Assembly (NCBI GenBank): GCA_963661945.1
Contig: CAVLDP010000001.1
Span: 1-64,000, forward strand
Direction: 5' to 3'
Source: CAVLDP01 sp963661945
GTDB taxonomy: Bacteria; Bacillota; Clostridia; Lachnospirales; Lachnospiraceae
DNA length: 64,000 nucleotides
Position numbers and translations under genes: made by a program. The notes beneath the pieces are model-generated. The model did no database searches, had not been told where the DNA came from, and saw only the letters and a list, made by a program, of their open reading frames with translations. Shown piece by piece: positions 51,103-60,537 of this stretch; the stretch's first letter is position 1; the number at the start of each line of letters is the position of its first letter.

Positions 51103-51501
51103 ATGCTATTACTGACGAGCTCTACAGGAGAGAGCATATTTCAATTAGTTGTGGTTCTGCTGATTTTTATCATTGTTCTTGCACTTACCTACTATACAAC
51201 CAAGTGGATTGCAGGATATCAGAAGAGTCACTCCTACAATAGAAATCTGGAAATTGTTGAGACGCTTAAGCTTACGACCAACAAATACGTCCAGATTGTC
51301 AAGGCCGGAAATGACAAATATCTTGTTCTTGGGATCGGCAAGGATGAGGTTTCATTACTTGCAACCTTGTCTTCTGATGAGGTGGAAGATTCTATGACAG
51401 GACTTGAGACAAATGTAATGGGGGATATTTCCTTCCAGGAAGCCTTAGACAAATTTAAGAAACGGTTACCGAAAAACGGTGGAGATAATGAAGAAGTTTA
51501 A
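51103..51501 (+). CDS. fliO: Flagellar export protein FliO (FliZ)
   Basis: The 132-residue protein has one membrane segment (about 10-33: VVVLLIFIIVLALTYYTTKW) and a small beta-rich cytoplasmic domain with LEIVETLKLTTNKYVQIVKA, typical of FliO/FliZ, which assists FliP assembly in the export gate. It lies directly upstream of fliP and overlaps it by 14 bases. Confidence 0.88.
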   Translation: MLLLTSSTGESIFQLVVVLLIFIIVLALTYYTTKWIAGYQKSHSYNRNLEIVETLKLTTNKYVQIVKAGNDKYLVLGIGKDEVSLLATLSSDEVEDSMTGLETNVMGDISFQEALDKFKKRLPKNGGDNEEV

Positions 51502-52321
51502 AAAGGTTTATGTAATTTTTAGCCTAATCTTTGCTGTGATTGCGATGTCGATTACAGTGTCCTGTTGTTATTTCACTACAGCATATGCTACACAAACAGA
51601 ATATGGTGCCGGTGAAGATGCTCCGAATGCTTCGGATGAAGTTGTAGGAGAGGGAGGCGTGAATAACTTCTCTTTCTCTATTACAGGTGATACAGGGTCA
51701 CTCAATTCGACCCTTCGTATCCTTCTTGTACTCACGATTCTTTCCTTAGCACCATCCATACTTATCATGATGACTTCATTTACCAGAATCATCGTGGTAT
51801 TACATTTCGTCAGAGCAGCCATAGGAACTCAGACAACGCCACCAAATCAGGTGCTTGTTGGATTGGCCTTGTTCCTGACTTTCTTTATTATGTGGCCGAC
51901 TATGCAGGAGATTAATACGAATGCAATTGAGCCACTCGATGCAGGTGAGATTACAACAGAGGAGGCAATCGTTGCAATCGAGGAGCCTCTTCGTGAATTC
52001 ATGTATGGACAGACACAGACCAAGGATTTGGCCCTGTTTTGCGATATCGCGGATGTAACATATGAGGATTACGATGATATTCCATTTAATATTATTGTGC
52101 CAAGTTTCATCTTAAGTGAGCTAAGAACCGCTTTTATTATCGGTTTCTTAATCTACATACCATTTATTGTAATCGACATGGTGGTCGCATCGGTACTTAT
52201 GTCCATGGGTATGATGATGCTCCCACCAACAACGATCTCTCTTCCTTTTAAGATTCTCTTGTTTGTACTTGCAGATGGCTGGGATCTTGTAATAGGAAGT
52301 CTGGTTAAGACATTTTATTAG
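51488..52321 (+). CDS. fliP: Flagellar export gate protein FliP
   Basis: The 277-residue protein starts at ATG 51488, inside the fliO end, behind GGTGGAG. A signal-like first segment (about 5-28) is followed by four membrane helices, with ILLVLTILSLAPSILIMMTSF and MGMMMLPPTTISLPFKILLF, both FliP hallmarks. FliP rings with FliQ and FliR form the export pore. Confidence 0.95.
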   Translation: MKKFKKVYVIFSLIFAVIAMSITVSCCYFTTAYATQTEYGAGEDAPNASDEVVGEGGVNNFSFSITGDTGSLNSTLRILLVLTILSLAPSILIMMTSFTRIIVVLHFVRAAIGTQTTPPNQVLVGLALFLTFFIMWPTMQEINTNAIEPLDAGEITTEEAIVAIEEPLREFMYGQTQTKDLALFCDIADVTYEDYDDIPFNIIVPSFILSELRTAFIIGFLIYIPFIVIDMVVASVLMSMGMMMLPPTTISLPFKILLFVLADGWDLVIGSLVKTFY

Positions 52322-52329
52322 GAGTTATT

Positions 52330-52599
52330 ATGACAGAAGCAGTTGTACTCGATATTATGCGAGATGCGATCTATAACATCATACTTTGTTCTGCTCCGAT
52401 GCTTCTAATCTCTCTTGTGGTTGGTCTTGTGATTAGTATCTTCCAGACGGTTACTTCCATTCAGGAGCAGACGCTTACCTTTGTTCCGAAGATCCTTAGC
52501 ATCTTTGTTTCGCTGATTATTTTTGGATCTTTTATTATGACGACAATCACGACCTATATGACGAATCTTTGGACAGATTTCACCATATATATTAAATGA
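52330..52599 (+). CDS. fliQ: Flagellar export gate protein FliQ
   Basis: The 89-residue protein consists of two membrane hairpin helices (about 15-40 and 52-78). SLVVGLVISIFQTVTSIQEQT is the FliQ signature. It lies nine bases after fliP and seven before fliR. Confidence 0.95.
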   Translation: MTEAVVLDIMRDAIYNIILCSAPMLLISLVVGLVISIFQTVTSIQEQTLTFVPKILSIFVSLIIFGSFIMTTITTYMTNLWTDFTIYIK

Positions 52600-52605
52600 T
52601 AGGCT

Positions 52606-53388
52606 ATGTTTGAGTATGGATTTTCGCTGGTAACATTTGAATATTTCTTGCTGGTCCTTGTCAGAATTGCATCATTTGTTATGGTGGCGCCATTTTTTAG
52701 CTTTCCTAATGTGCCTAATCGCGTGAAGATTGGATTTTCGCTTTTTGTGGCAATTCTGGTTATGGCTGTTATAGGACCAGAAGAGGGAGCTAGCTATGAA
52801 TCAGTCATTGGCTATGCCGTTATGGTAATTCGAGAAGTGATGGTCGGTCTTATGATCGGTTATTGTGGCAATATCTGCAATTATATTATCATCTTTGCTG
52901 GTAATATTATGGATATGGATATGGGACTCTCCATGGCGCAGGAGTTTAATTCGGCGATGGGAACAGAGGTCACGATTACAGGTAATCTCTACTATTATGC
53001 TGTGTCGCTTCTTCTTATTACATCTGGCATGTATCAATATATAATTCGTGCTGTTATTGATTCTTTTCAGCTGATACCTCTTGGGGCGGCAGTCTTTCAG
53101 TGGGACAGCTTATTTACGACTATGGTTACATTTGCGACAGATTTGTTTGTGATATCATTTCGAATCTGCCTTCCTGTATTTGGCTGCATCATGATTCTGA
53201 ATTGTATCTTAGGTGTCATGTCCAAGGTTGCACCGCAGATGAATATGTTCTCTGTTGGTATTCAGATTAAGATTCTGGTTGGATTCGGCGTGCTCTTTCT
53301 TACGCTCTTTCTTCTGCCAGATATTGCAAACTTCATCTTCAAGGAGATGCGAAATATGATTCTATCTGTTGTGAAGGGAATGTATTAG
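52606..53388 (+). CDS. fliR: Flagellar export gate protein FliR
   Basis: The 260-residue protein has about six hydrophobic segments. VRIASFVMVAPFFSFPNVPNR and MDMDMGLSMAQEFN are typical FliR sequences, and the C-terminal MNMFSVGIQIKILVGFG is also conserved. It closes the export pore with FliP and FliQ and contacts FlhB. Confidence 0.94.
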   Translation: MFEYGFSLVTFEYFLLVLVRIASFVMVAPFFSFPNVPNRVKIGFSLFVAILVMAVIGPEEGASYESVIGYAVMVIREVMVGLMIGYCGNICNYIIIFAGNIMDMDMGLSMAQEFNSAMGTEVTITGNLYYYAVSLLLITSGMYQYIIRAVIDSFQLIPLGAAVFQWDSLFTTMVTFATDLFVISFRICLPVFGCIMILNCILGVMSKVAPQMNMFSVGIQIKILVGFGVLFLTLFLLPDIANFIFKEMRNMILSVVKGMY

Positions 53389-53389
53389 A

Positions 53390-54520
53390 GTGGAACTTCG
53401 ACGTGGCATAAGCCTGGAATATAACCTTCAGTTCTTTGCCAAGGAAGCAGAGACTGGTGGTGAGAAAACAGAAGAGCCAACAAGCAAGAAGCTCGATGAT
53501 GCCAGGAAGAAGGGTCAGGTTGCCAAGTCTAGAGAGCTTGTGTATGCCTTTGAATTAATTAGTCTCTTTCTAGTGTTGAAATTCTACGTGTCCACCATGG
53601 GCGGACGTTTTATTGATATATTTTCATGGATTTATGCAAATGAGATTCCAGATTATGTTTCCATGGAGAGAGATGGCGCCACAGTTCGAGCGGCATCAAG
53701 CCTGCTTACCAATGTTTACCTGCAATTAATCATTACGGCGCTTCCTTTCATGCTTGTTGGATTTATTGTATCCATCTTGGGCAACATTATTCAGTTTCGT
53801 TTCAAGGTGAGTTCAGAACCGCTAAAGCCTACACTAAGCAAGATTAATCCTCTTAGCGGCTTTAAGCGAATCTTCTCCAAGGAGTCTATTTTTGAACTTA
53901 TAAAATCTATCCTTAAGATCGCCTTGATTTTCTATGTGGCTTATCTATCTATTAAGGGTCATGCAAATGAACTGTTTATCCTGTATGAGATGCCACTATT
54001 TCAGGCAATTGAATTAATAGGAAGTATTATTATTAATACTGGTCTATACATTAGTATTGTCTATCTTGTAATTGGACTTATAGATTTCATTTATCAGAAG
54101 CATAAGTTCAAAGAAGATATGAGGATGACCAAGCAGGAAGTCAAAGATGAGTATAAGGACACCGAAGGTGATCCGAAGGTAAAGGGTCAGCAGAAGCAGA
54201 GAATGCAGGAGGCTTCCAGACGGCGTATGATGCAGTCGGTTCCAGAAGCGGATGTTGTCATCACGAACCCTACCCATCTTGCAATTGCTATTAAGTATGA
54301 TGCTGAGGAAAGAAGCGCACCTGTTGTTACAGCCAAGGGCGCGGACTATATGGCTCAGAAGATTAAGGAAATCGCAAAGGACCATGATGTTCCAATCATG
54401 GAAAATAAACCACTTGCCAGAGCTCTTTTTGCGACTGTTGAGGTGGATCAGGAGATTCCACCAGAATTATATGAGGCAGTGGCAGAAATTCTAGCCGTAG
54501 TTTATACGGGTAGAGCATAA
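53390..54520 (+). CDS. flhB: Flagellar export specificity switch FlhB
   Basis: The 376-residue protein begins at GTG 53390, one base after the fliR stop. Its N-terminus with EKTEEPTSKKLDDARKKGQV is the conserved cytoplasmic start, four membrane segments follow (about 50-210), and the autocleavage site NPTH is at residues 293-296. Cleavage there, prompted by FliK, switches export from rod/hook to filament proteins. The YNLQFFAKE stretch near the start is typical in clostridia. Confidence 0.95.
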   Translation: MELRRGISLEYNLQFFAKEAETGGEKTEEPTSKKLDDARKKGQVAKSRELVYAFELISLFLVLKFYVSTMGGRFIDIFSWIYANEIPDYVSMERDGATVRAASSLLTNVYLQLIITALPFMLVGFIVSILGNIIQFRFKVSSEPLKPTLSKINPLSGFKRIFSKESIFELIKSILKIALIFYVAYLSIKGHANELFILYEMPLFQAIELIGSIIINTGLYISIVYLVIGLIDFIYQKHKFKEDMRMTKQEVKDEYKDTEGDPKVKGQQKQRMQEASRRRMMQSVPEADVVITNPTHLAIAIKYDAEERSAPVVTAKGADYMAQKIKEIAKDHDVPIMENKPLARALFATVEVDQEIPPELYEAVAEILAVVYTGRA

Positions 54521-54542
54521 ATATATTAGAAAGGAGAGAGAC

Positions 54543-56588
54543 ATGAAATTATCAGTGCGAACATCAGACGTCGGAGTTGTTACATACCTACTTGCTGCTG
54601 TACTTTTCTTCATTATTCCAATTCCATCTGTTGTGCTTGACGTTATGCTTGCTCTTAACATTTCTATTGCACTGATTATTCTTCTTAATGTTCTATTTGT
54701 AGAAGAAGTGCTAGATATGTCTTTCTTCCCGACATTACTCTTATTTACTACCATTTTTAGAATTTCTCTGAATGTTTCTTCAACTCGATTAATTCTTACA
54801 ACAGGAAATCCAGGAAATGTCGTAACGACCTTCGGCCAGTTCGTAGGTGGTGGTGATTTGATTGTTGGCGCCATAGTCTTCATTATCCTGATTATTATTC
54901 AGTTTATGGTAATCAATAAGGGTTCCGAACGTGTTGCTGAGGTAACAGCTCGATTCACCCTGGACGCTATGCCTGGTAAACAGATGGCGATTGATGCGGA
55001 TTTGAACACGGGAGCAATTACTGATCAGGAAGCAAAACTGAGACGAGAGAAGATTCAGAAGGAATCTTCCTTCTTCGGTTCCATGGATGGTGCTACCAAG
55101 TACGTAAAGGGAGATGCTGCAGCTGGTCTTATCATTACGGTGATTAACCTGGTTGGCGGAACCATCATGGGCATGACTAGTTCCGGACTAGGCTTTATGG
55201 AAGCGATTCAGCAGTACGGCATCTTAACAATTGGTGATGGTTTGTCTTCTCAGATACCATCCCTTCTGATATCACTTTCTACAGGTATTCTTGTTACGAA
55301 GGGCTCCGAAGAAGCGGACTTCAGTGGCATTCTTGTTAAGCAGCTCTTTGGTATACCAAAGGTTCTATATATCGTTGGCGGAGTAATGATTATTCTTGGT
55401 ATCTTTACGACGCTTAATGCAGTTCTCTTTATTGCCTTCGGTATTGTCTTTATTGTAGCAGGCCGATCTATTGAGAAGCATTCCGGTGAAGCAGCAATTA
55501 ATGATGAGGTGTCCGCAGAGGAAGAAGAAGCAGAAGAGATTCGAAAGCCTGAGAATGTGGTATCTCTCTTGCAGGTTGATCCGATTGAACTTGAATTTGG
55601 TTACGGTATCATTCCACTTGCGGATGTGAATCAGGGTGGTGACTTGCTTGATCGTGTTGTTATGATTCGACGACAGATCGCATTAGAGCTTGGTACGGTT
55701 GTGCCAATCATTCGTCTTAGAGATAATATTCAGTTGAACCCGAATCAATACATAATCAAGATTAAGGGCATTCAGGTTACGGAAGGAGAGATTATCTTCG
55801 ACCATTATATGGCTATGAATCCGGGATATGTAGAAGAGGAGATTACTGGTATTCCAACCTTTGAGCCTTCCTTCCACTTGCCTGCCATTTGGATTACAGA
55901 ATCTCAGAGAGAACGCGCTGAGAGTCTAGGCTATACGGTGGTTGATCCACCATCCATTATTGCGACGCATCTGACAGAGGTGATTCGTTCTCACATAGAT
56001 GAACTTCTTACCAGACAGGATGTACAGAATCTTGTGAATAATCTTAAGGAATCTAATCCTGTGCTTGTGGATGAACTTACGCCGAAGCTTCTTGGACTTG
56101 GCGATGTTCAGAAAGTGCTTCAGAACCTTCTTCGTGAGGGCATTTCTATTAGAGATTTGCTTTCTATTTTTGAGATTCTTGCTGATCATGCTTCGACAAC
56201 ACATGATACGGATGTCCTTACGGAATATGTTCGCCAAGGACTAAAAAGAGCAATTTCCAGTAAGTATTTTCCAGCCAATGAGGTATCGTCTGTTATTACC
56301 CTTGACCCGAAATTAGAGCAGGATATTATGGCCTCAGTTAAGCAGACAGAACAGGGAGCATATTTAACGCTGGATCCAGAGAAAATTCATAGCATCATGG
56401 ATGATTTATCAAATCGAGTCAAGGAATTTGAGGAATCAGGAAAGGTTCCAATTGTCGTATGCTCTCCAATTGTTCGTATGTATTTCAAGAAGATGACGGA
56501 AGATTATTTTAGAGATCTTATCGTAATCTCTTATAACGAAGTAGAACCGAATGTTGAATTACAATCAATAGGAATGGTGACAGGATAA
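54543..56588 (+). CDS. flhA: Flagellar export gate protein FlhA
   Basis: The 681-residue protein has an N-terminal half of seven or eight membrane segments (about 15-320), with the conserved SSTRLILTTGNPGNVVTTFG and the FHIPEP-like loop (MPGKQMAIDADLN). A cytoplasmic ring domain (about 340-681) docks export substrates and chaperones. AAAGGAGAG precedes the start. It is followed two bases later by flhF. Confidence 0.97.
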   Translation: MKLSVRTSDVGVVTYLLAAVLFFIIPIPSVVLDVMLALNISIALIILLNVLFVEEVLDMSFFPTLLLFTTIFRISLNVSSTRLILTTGNPGNVVTTFGQFVGGGDLIVGAIVFIILIIIQFMVINKGSERVAEVTARFTLDAMPGKQMAIDADLNTGAITDQEAKLRREKIQKESSFFGSMDGATKYVKGDAAAGLIITVINLVGGTIMGMTSSGLGFMEAIQQYGILTIGDGLSSQIPSLLISLSTGILVTKGSEEADFSGILVKQLFGIPKVLYIVGGVMIILGIFTTLNAVLFIAFGIVFIVAGRSIEKHSGEAAINDEVSAEEEEAEEIRKPENVVSLLQVDPIELEFGYGIIPLADVNQGGDLLDRVVMIRRQIALELGTVVPIIRLRDNIQLNPNQYIIKIKGIQVTEGEIIFDHYMAMNPGYVEEEITGIPTFEPSFHLPAIWITESQRERAESLGYTVVDPPSIIATHLTEVIRSHIDELLTRQDVQNLVNNLKESNPVLVDELTPKLLGLGDVQKVLQNLLREGISIRDLLSIFEILADHASTTHDTDVLTEYVRQGLKRAISSKYFPANEVSSVITLDPKLEQDIMASVKQTEQGAYLTLDPEKIHSIMDDLSNRVKEFEESGKVPIVVCSPIVRMYFKKMTEDYFRDLIVISYNEVEPNVELQSIGMVTG

Positions 56589-56589
56589 G

Positions 56590-57993
56590 ATGACCATTAA
56601 GAAATTTCAGGGAAAAACAAAAGACGAAGCAATTGAACTTGCAAAGAAGGAACTTGGTGATCAGGTTGTCATAATGAATGTCAAAGAGGTCAAGCAAAAG
56701 GGACTTCTTGGCATGTTTAAGAGTAGTACATATGAAGTGACAGCAGCGATTGAAGATGAGATTTCGGCCAGGCCTTCTTTCTCTGAGATTGCAAGAACTG
56801 CTGCCAGTCAGAAGTCGGAAGGAAATAATTTTAGTGCTGTAGCTGACGAAGAGGTAATTATTCCAGCTATGGATGAATCTACTGTTGCGGCTGTGGAGCC
56901 TAAGTCAAAGCCTATAGTTTCTGCTTCAAGCGATACGGATAGTGCTATGAATACAGAAGAGCTTAAGTCTGCTTTTCGTGCGGTAAATGAAGTGATTGAG
57001 CAGGGAATTCTTCCTCGGACAGAGATGGCTACCTATGATCGAACTGGGTCTGTTATTAAGGCTGGACAGGTGTCTAAATCCAATCCTATGCCATCGCAGG
57101 TTGAGGCAAAGACAAGGATTGAGGCAAAGACAAGGATTGAGCCTGTAAGAAAACAGAATGAACCCGTAAAACATTCTGGATCTTCCTATGATTCCAAGGA
57201 GAATATGGGCTTTGTTAAGATGCTTTACCGTGTTCTTCTGGATAATGAGGTTGAGGAAAAGTATGTAAATCAGATTCTTGATGATATGGAGAGAGTATTG
57301 TCATCAGGCAATAATCTGGATTTTATGCTATCGAATGTATATCAGAAGATGGTTCTAAAGTTGGGCCAGCCGAAGCCTATTATACCGTCGGCTAAGAAGC
57401 CTTTTGTGGTTTTTTGCATTGGACCAACTGGCGTAGGTAAGACAACTACCATTGCCAAGCTTGCTTCTAAATACAAGCTGGATTATGGCAAGAAGATCGC
57501 ATTAATTACTTGTGACACTTATCGAATTGCGGCAGCAGAGCAGCTTAGAACCTATGCGAATATCTTAGATACGCCACTTCATATTGTATATTCTCCAGAT
57601 GAGATTAATAATGCCATGGAACAGGTAGCAGACTATGATATTGTCTTTGTAGATACGGCTGGATTTTCTCATAAGAATCAGGCCCAGCGCCAGGATATGA
57701 AGATGATTCTTGAGAATCTTCATGAAGAATATGAGCATGATGTCTATCTGGTTCTATCTGCTACAACCAAGTATCAGGATCTGAAGGAAATTATTGATTC
57801 ATATCATGAATTTACAAGCTTTCATATGATATTTACCAAATTGGATGAGACTTCTACCTATGGCAATATCCTAAATGCAAAGCTCTATGCCGGAGAAGAA
57901 CTCTCCTATATTACCACTGGTCAGAATGTGCCAGAGGATATTGAAGAGATTGACACACAGAAATTAGTGAAACAGTTATTAGGAGGTCACTAA
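56590..57993 (+). CDS. flhF: SRP-like GTPase FlhF
   Basis: The 467-residue protein has a basic N-terminal B domain, a variable linker (about 80-205), then the NG GTPase domain with GPTGVGKTTT (about 276-285), TCDTYRIAAAEQL and VDTAGFSHKN. It sets the place and number of flagella together with FlhG. The linker includes a tandem 18-base duplication coding EAKTRI twice. Its stop overlaps the flhG start by one base (TAATG). Confidence 0.94.
   Translation: MTIKKFQGKTKDEAIELAKKELGDQVVIMNVKEVKQKGLLGMFKSSTYEVTAAIEDEISARPSFSEIARTAASQKSEGNNFSAVADEEVIIPAMDESTVAAVEPKSKPIVSASSDTDSAMNTEELKSAFRAVNEVIEQGILPRTEMATYDRTGSVIKAGQVSKSNPMPSQVEAKTRIEAKTRIEPVRKQNEPVKHSGSSYDSKENMGFVKMLYRVLLDNEVEEKYVNQILDDMERVLSSGNNLDFMLSNVYQKMVLKLGQPKPIIPSAKKPFVVFCIGPTGVGKTTTIAKLASKYKLDYGKKIALITCDTYRIAAAEQLRTYANILDTPLHIVYSPDEINNAMEQVADYDIVFVDTAGFSHKNQAQRQDMKMILENLHEEYEHDVYLVLSATTKYQDLKEIIDSYHEFTSFHMIFTKLDETSTYGNILNAKLYAGEELSYITTGQNVPEDIEEIDTQKLVKQLLGGH
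57103..57138 (+). repeat. Tandem 18-base repeat within flhF
   Basis: Two exact 18-base copies (57103-57120 and 57121-57138) lie head to tail, keeping the reading frame and encoding EAKTRI twice in the FlhF linker. It is probably a recent slippage duplication. Confidence 0.9.
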
Positions 57994-58856
57994 TGGATCA
58001 AGCTGAGCAGCTACGTAATGTAATCAAACAGAAGAATGTCCGAAATATTGAGAATGCTCGAGTGATTACGATTACTAGCGGCAAGGGTGGTGTTGGTAAA
58101 TCTAATCTGGCAGTGAATCTGGCTGTTTGGTTTCGCAATATGGGCAAGCGAGTGATTATCTTTGATGCGGATTTTGGCCTTGCGAATGTCGAGGTGATGC
58201 TTGGGACCATTCCTAAGTACAACCTCAGCGATATGATATATGGAGATAAGAATCTTAAGGATATCATAACGATTGGTCCTATGGAGATAGGCTTTATCTC
58301 TGGCGGATCTGGAATTGTTGGACTTAATAATCTGACGCATGAGCAGATATCCTATTTGGTTCGTCGACTTGGCGAATTAAATGAATTATGCGACGTACTT
58401 ATTATTGATACGGGTGCTGGAGTGTCAGATGCTGTGCTTGAATTTGTTGTGGCATCTCCGGAAGTACTTCTTGTATCTACACCGGAACCAAGCTCACTTA
58501 CAGATTCCTATTCTCTAGTGAAGGCTCTATATAAGCATCCGAGATTTCTGTCAAATGGAACCAACGTACACCTTGTTGCTAATAAGGTGTCAGGAGAAGC
58601 AGAAGCAGAAGCTGTATATAAGAAGCTTAATTCTGTTGTAGAGAAATTCTTGGGTGGAAAGCTGGATTTTCTAGGAATGATTCCATCAGATCAGGCTTTG
58701 GAGAAGGCGGTTCGATCTCAGCAGGTGGTATCCATTGCTTCCCCAAATGCTAAGTCGGCACGTTCCTTTATGGAACTTGCTAATTCCCTGATCGGTAATG
58801 ACAAGGTCTCATATCGCTGGGGGATAACTCAACTTTTTCATCATTTCACACGTTGA
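57993..58856 (+). CDS. flhG: MinD-like ATPase FlhG
   Basis: The 287-residue ParA/MinD-type ATPase has the deviant Walker A GKGGVGKS (residues 30-37), LVNLAVWFR-type context and VLIIDTGAGVSDAVLEFV for Walker B. The N-terminal DQAEQLRNVI peptide carries the conserved DQAxxLR that stimulates FlhF GTPase activity in known systems. It controls flagellar number. It lies next to flhF, as expected. Confidence 0.95.
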   Translation: MDQAEQLRNVIKQKNVRNIENARVITITSGKGGVGKSNLAVNLAVWFRNMGKRVIIFDADFGLANVEVMLGTIPKYNLSDMIYGDKNLKDIITIGPMEIGFISGGSGIVGLNNLTHEQISYLVRRLGELNELCDVLIIDTGAGVSDAVLEFVVASPEVLLVSTPEPSSLTDSYSLVKALYKHPRFLSNGTNVHLVANKVSGEAEAEAVYKKLNSVVEKFLGGKLDFLGMIPSDQALEKAVRSQQVVSIASPNAKSARSFMELANSLIGNDKVSYRWGITQLFHHFTR

Positions 58857-58871
58857 TACGAGGTATTACAT

Positions 58872-59621
58872 ATGAAGGTTACAGATATTCTGCCAGGAAC
58901 CAAGGTGGAAATTCGACTAGTACAATCTGCAGATAGTATGGATGAGAATCGTCCATTCTCTGGTGTATATATTTCTAATGTATTTGATATTTTAGATGAA
59001 CACACGATGGAACTTTATTTGCCACTGGAGGGTGGCAACCTGGTGGCTTTACCAGAGCATATTCGTTATGAGGTAATCTTCCTTCCAACAGGTGGAATCT
59101 TTGAAGCAGAAGGTATTCTCGAGGAACGCTTCCATAGAGATAATTTCTACCTGATTCGTATGAATTTCCCAAGCGTTTCCTTGCGGAGATTTCAGCGAAG
59201 AGAATATTACCGCTTGGATTGTAATATCCCTGTAATGTATTCTTCGCTTGAAGAGAATGAAGCCAAGTGCGAATCCATGGAAGAACTTCATGAACTTATG
59301 AAGGAAAACATTTCAGCCATGCGCGTTCGTGGCTATGGTACGATTCTAGACATTAGTGGTGGCGGTATTCGCTTTTCGACGAAGACGGATATGTCCGGCT
59401 GCAAGGACCTGCTATTTCAATTTCAGATTACCAGTGGTGAGGAAATTCTTAAGATTGAAGTGATTGGACATGTGATTCGATCCACCTACTTTGAGGATTC
59501 TCGGATTTTCTCAAATAGTATCCGATTTATATTTAAGGATGCCAAGCTACAGGAGAAGATTATTCGCTATATCTTTGAAGAAGAGCGTCGTATCAGACAA
59601 AAGGAACAAGGACTGATTTAA
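58872..59621 (+). CDS. YcgR-type PilZ domain protein (c-di-GMP receptor)
   Basis: The 249-residue protein has an N-terminal YcgR-like domain (about 1-105) and a PilZ domain (about 108-245). The c-di-GMP-binding residues are in place: R110xxxR114 in RRFQRREYYRLD and D160xS162xxG165 in ILDISGGGIR. Such proteins slow the motor or act on the stator when c-di-GMP rises. Its position in the flagellar transcript, 15 bases after flhG, supports a motility role. A 40-residue insert with many Glu/Met lies between the two motifs. Confidence 0.88.
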   Translation: MKVTDILPGTKVEIRLVQSADSMDENRPFSGVYISNVFDILDEHTMELYLPLEGGNLVALPEHIRYEVIFLPTGGIFEAEGILEERFHRDNFYLIRMNFPSVSLRRFQRREYYRLDCNIPVMYSSLEENEAKCESMEELHELMKENISAMRVRGYGTILDISGGGIRFSTKTDMSGCKDLLFQFQITSGEEILKIEVIGHVIRSTYFEDSRIFSNSIRFIFKDAKLQEKIIRYIFEEERRIRQKEQGLI

Positions 59622-59673
59622 TTATTTCTGTCATAATGCAAAATGACTTTGCACTCATGAGAAAGCAACTAAG

Positions 59674-59682
59674 TGCTATAAT
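59674..59682 (+). promoter_or_regulatory. Extended minus-10 promoter before cheB
   Basis: TGCTATAAT (59674-59682) is an extended minus-10, 52 bases before the cheB start. TTGCAC (59649-59654) lies upstream but 22 bases away, too far to be an ordinary minus-35. It could give cheB-cheA-cheW-cheC-cheD their own transcript start inside the locus. Confidence 0.45.
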
Positions 59683-59733
59683 GACCACATAGTAGGATTT
59701 GTGGAGCAGTTGTTTTACGATGAGGTGCAAGGT

Positions 59734-60534
59734 ATGGATATTCTTTGCAATTCTAATATGACAAATATTCCTTTCTATCATTCTGCCCAGAAATCCAATA
59801 CGATTTTTATGGATGATGGTTCGACGGAGTCGACATTATCCAGACTACAACGCACCAGGGAAAGAGCCATGGCGATAGCTAATGGTAATTCTCCGCCAGG
59901 TAGAGATCCTGGTGGGGATAAGAGTAACCCGGAGCCTAAGACAACTTCTACAATGGCAGGCAAGAAGCTTATAGCTCTTGCGTGTTCGACAGGAGGTCCA
60001 CAGGCCTTGCATGTATTACTTCCTATGCTTCCGGCGCATATCGGGGCACCGATGGTAATTGTGCAGCACATGCCAAATGGATTCACAGCGTCGCTTGCTG
60101 AGCGGCTCAATACCAAATCGGCGGTGACTGTGAAGGAGGCTGAAGACCAGGAAGAGCTTCTTATGGACCATGTTTATATCGCACCTGGAGGAAGGCATCT
60201 AGAGGTTGTTGAGAGCGGAGGCAAGCAAATCTTTCGCGTATTTGATGATCCACCAGTGAATAACCTTCGACCTTGCGCAGATGTTATGTACGAATCCTTA
60301 CGTAGCTCTTCGTATGATCAGATTCTCTGTGTTGTTCTTACGGGAATGGGTGCAGATGGCTCCGCTGGAATTGCTTCTTTGGGGCAGAAGAAGCCGATTT
60401 ATGTTATTACTCAGAGCGAAGAGACGTGCGTTGTCTACGGAATGCCCAAAGCAACTGATAAACTTGGACTCAGCAATGAGTCGCTTCCACTTGAACACAT
60501 TGCAAATGCTATTTCAAAGAAAATGGGGGTTTGA
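59734..60534 (+). CDS. cheB: Chemotaxis methylesterase CheB lacking its receiver domain
   Basis: The 266-residue protein starts at ATG 59734 behind TGAGGTG; an in-frame GTG 33 bases upstream would add 11 residues. The catalytic triad is intact: S85 in ACSTGGPQ, H112 in QHMPNGF, and D208 in GMGADGSAG. The usual receiver domain of about 120 residues is missing; residues 1-75 are a polar, Pro/Gly-rich tail like a CheB linker. It removes methyl groups and deamidates chemoreceptors. Without a receiver it should not be activated by CheA in the standard way. CheR is not in the window. Confidence 0.9.
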   Translation: MDILCNSNMTNIPFYHSAQKSNTIFMDDGSTESTLSRLQRTRERAMAIANGNSPPGRDPGGDKSNPEPKTTSTMAGKKLIALACSTGGPQALHVLLPMLPAHIGAPMVIVQHMPNGFTASLAERLNTKSAVTVKEAEDQEELLMDHVYIAPGGRHLEVVESGGKQIFRVFDDPPVNNLRPCADVMYESLRSSSYDQILCVVLTGMGADGSAGIASLGQKKPIYVITQSEETCVVYGMPKATDKLGLSNESLPLEHIANAISKKMGV

Positions 60535-60537
60535 ATT

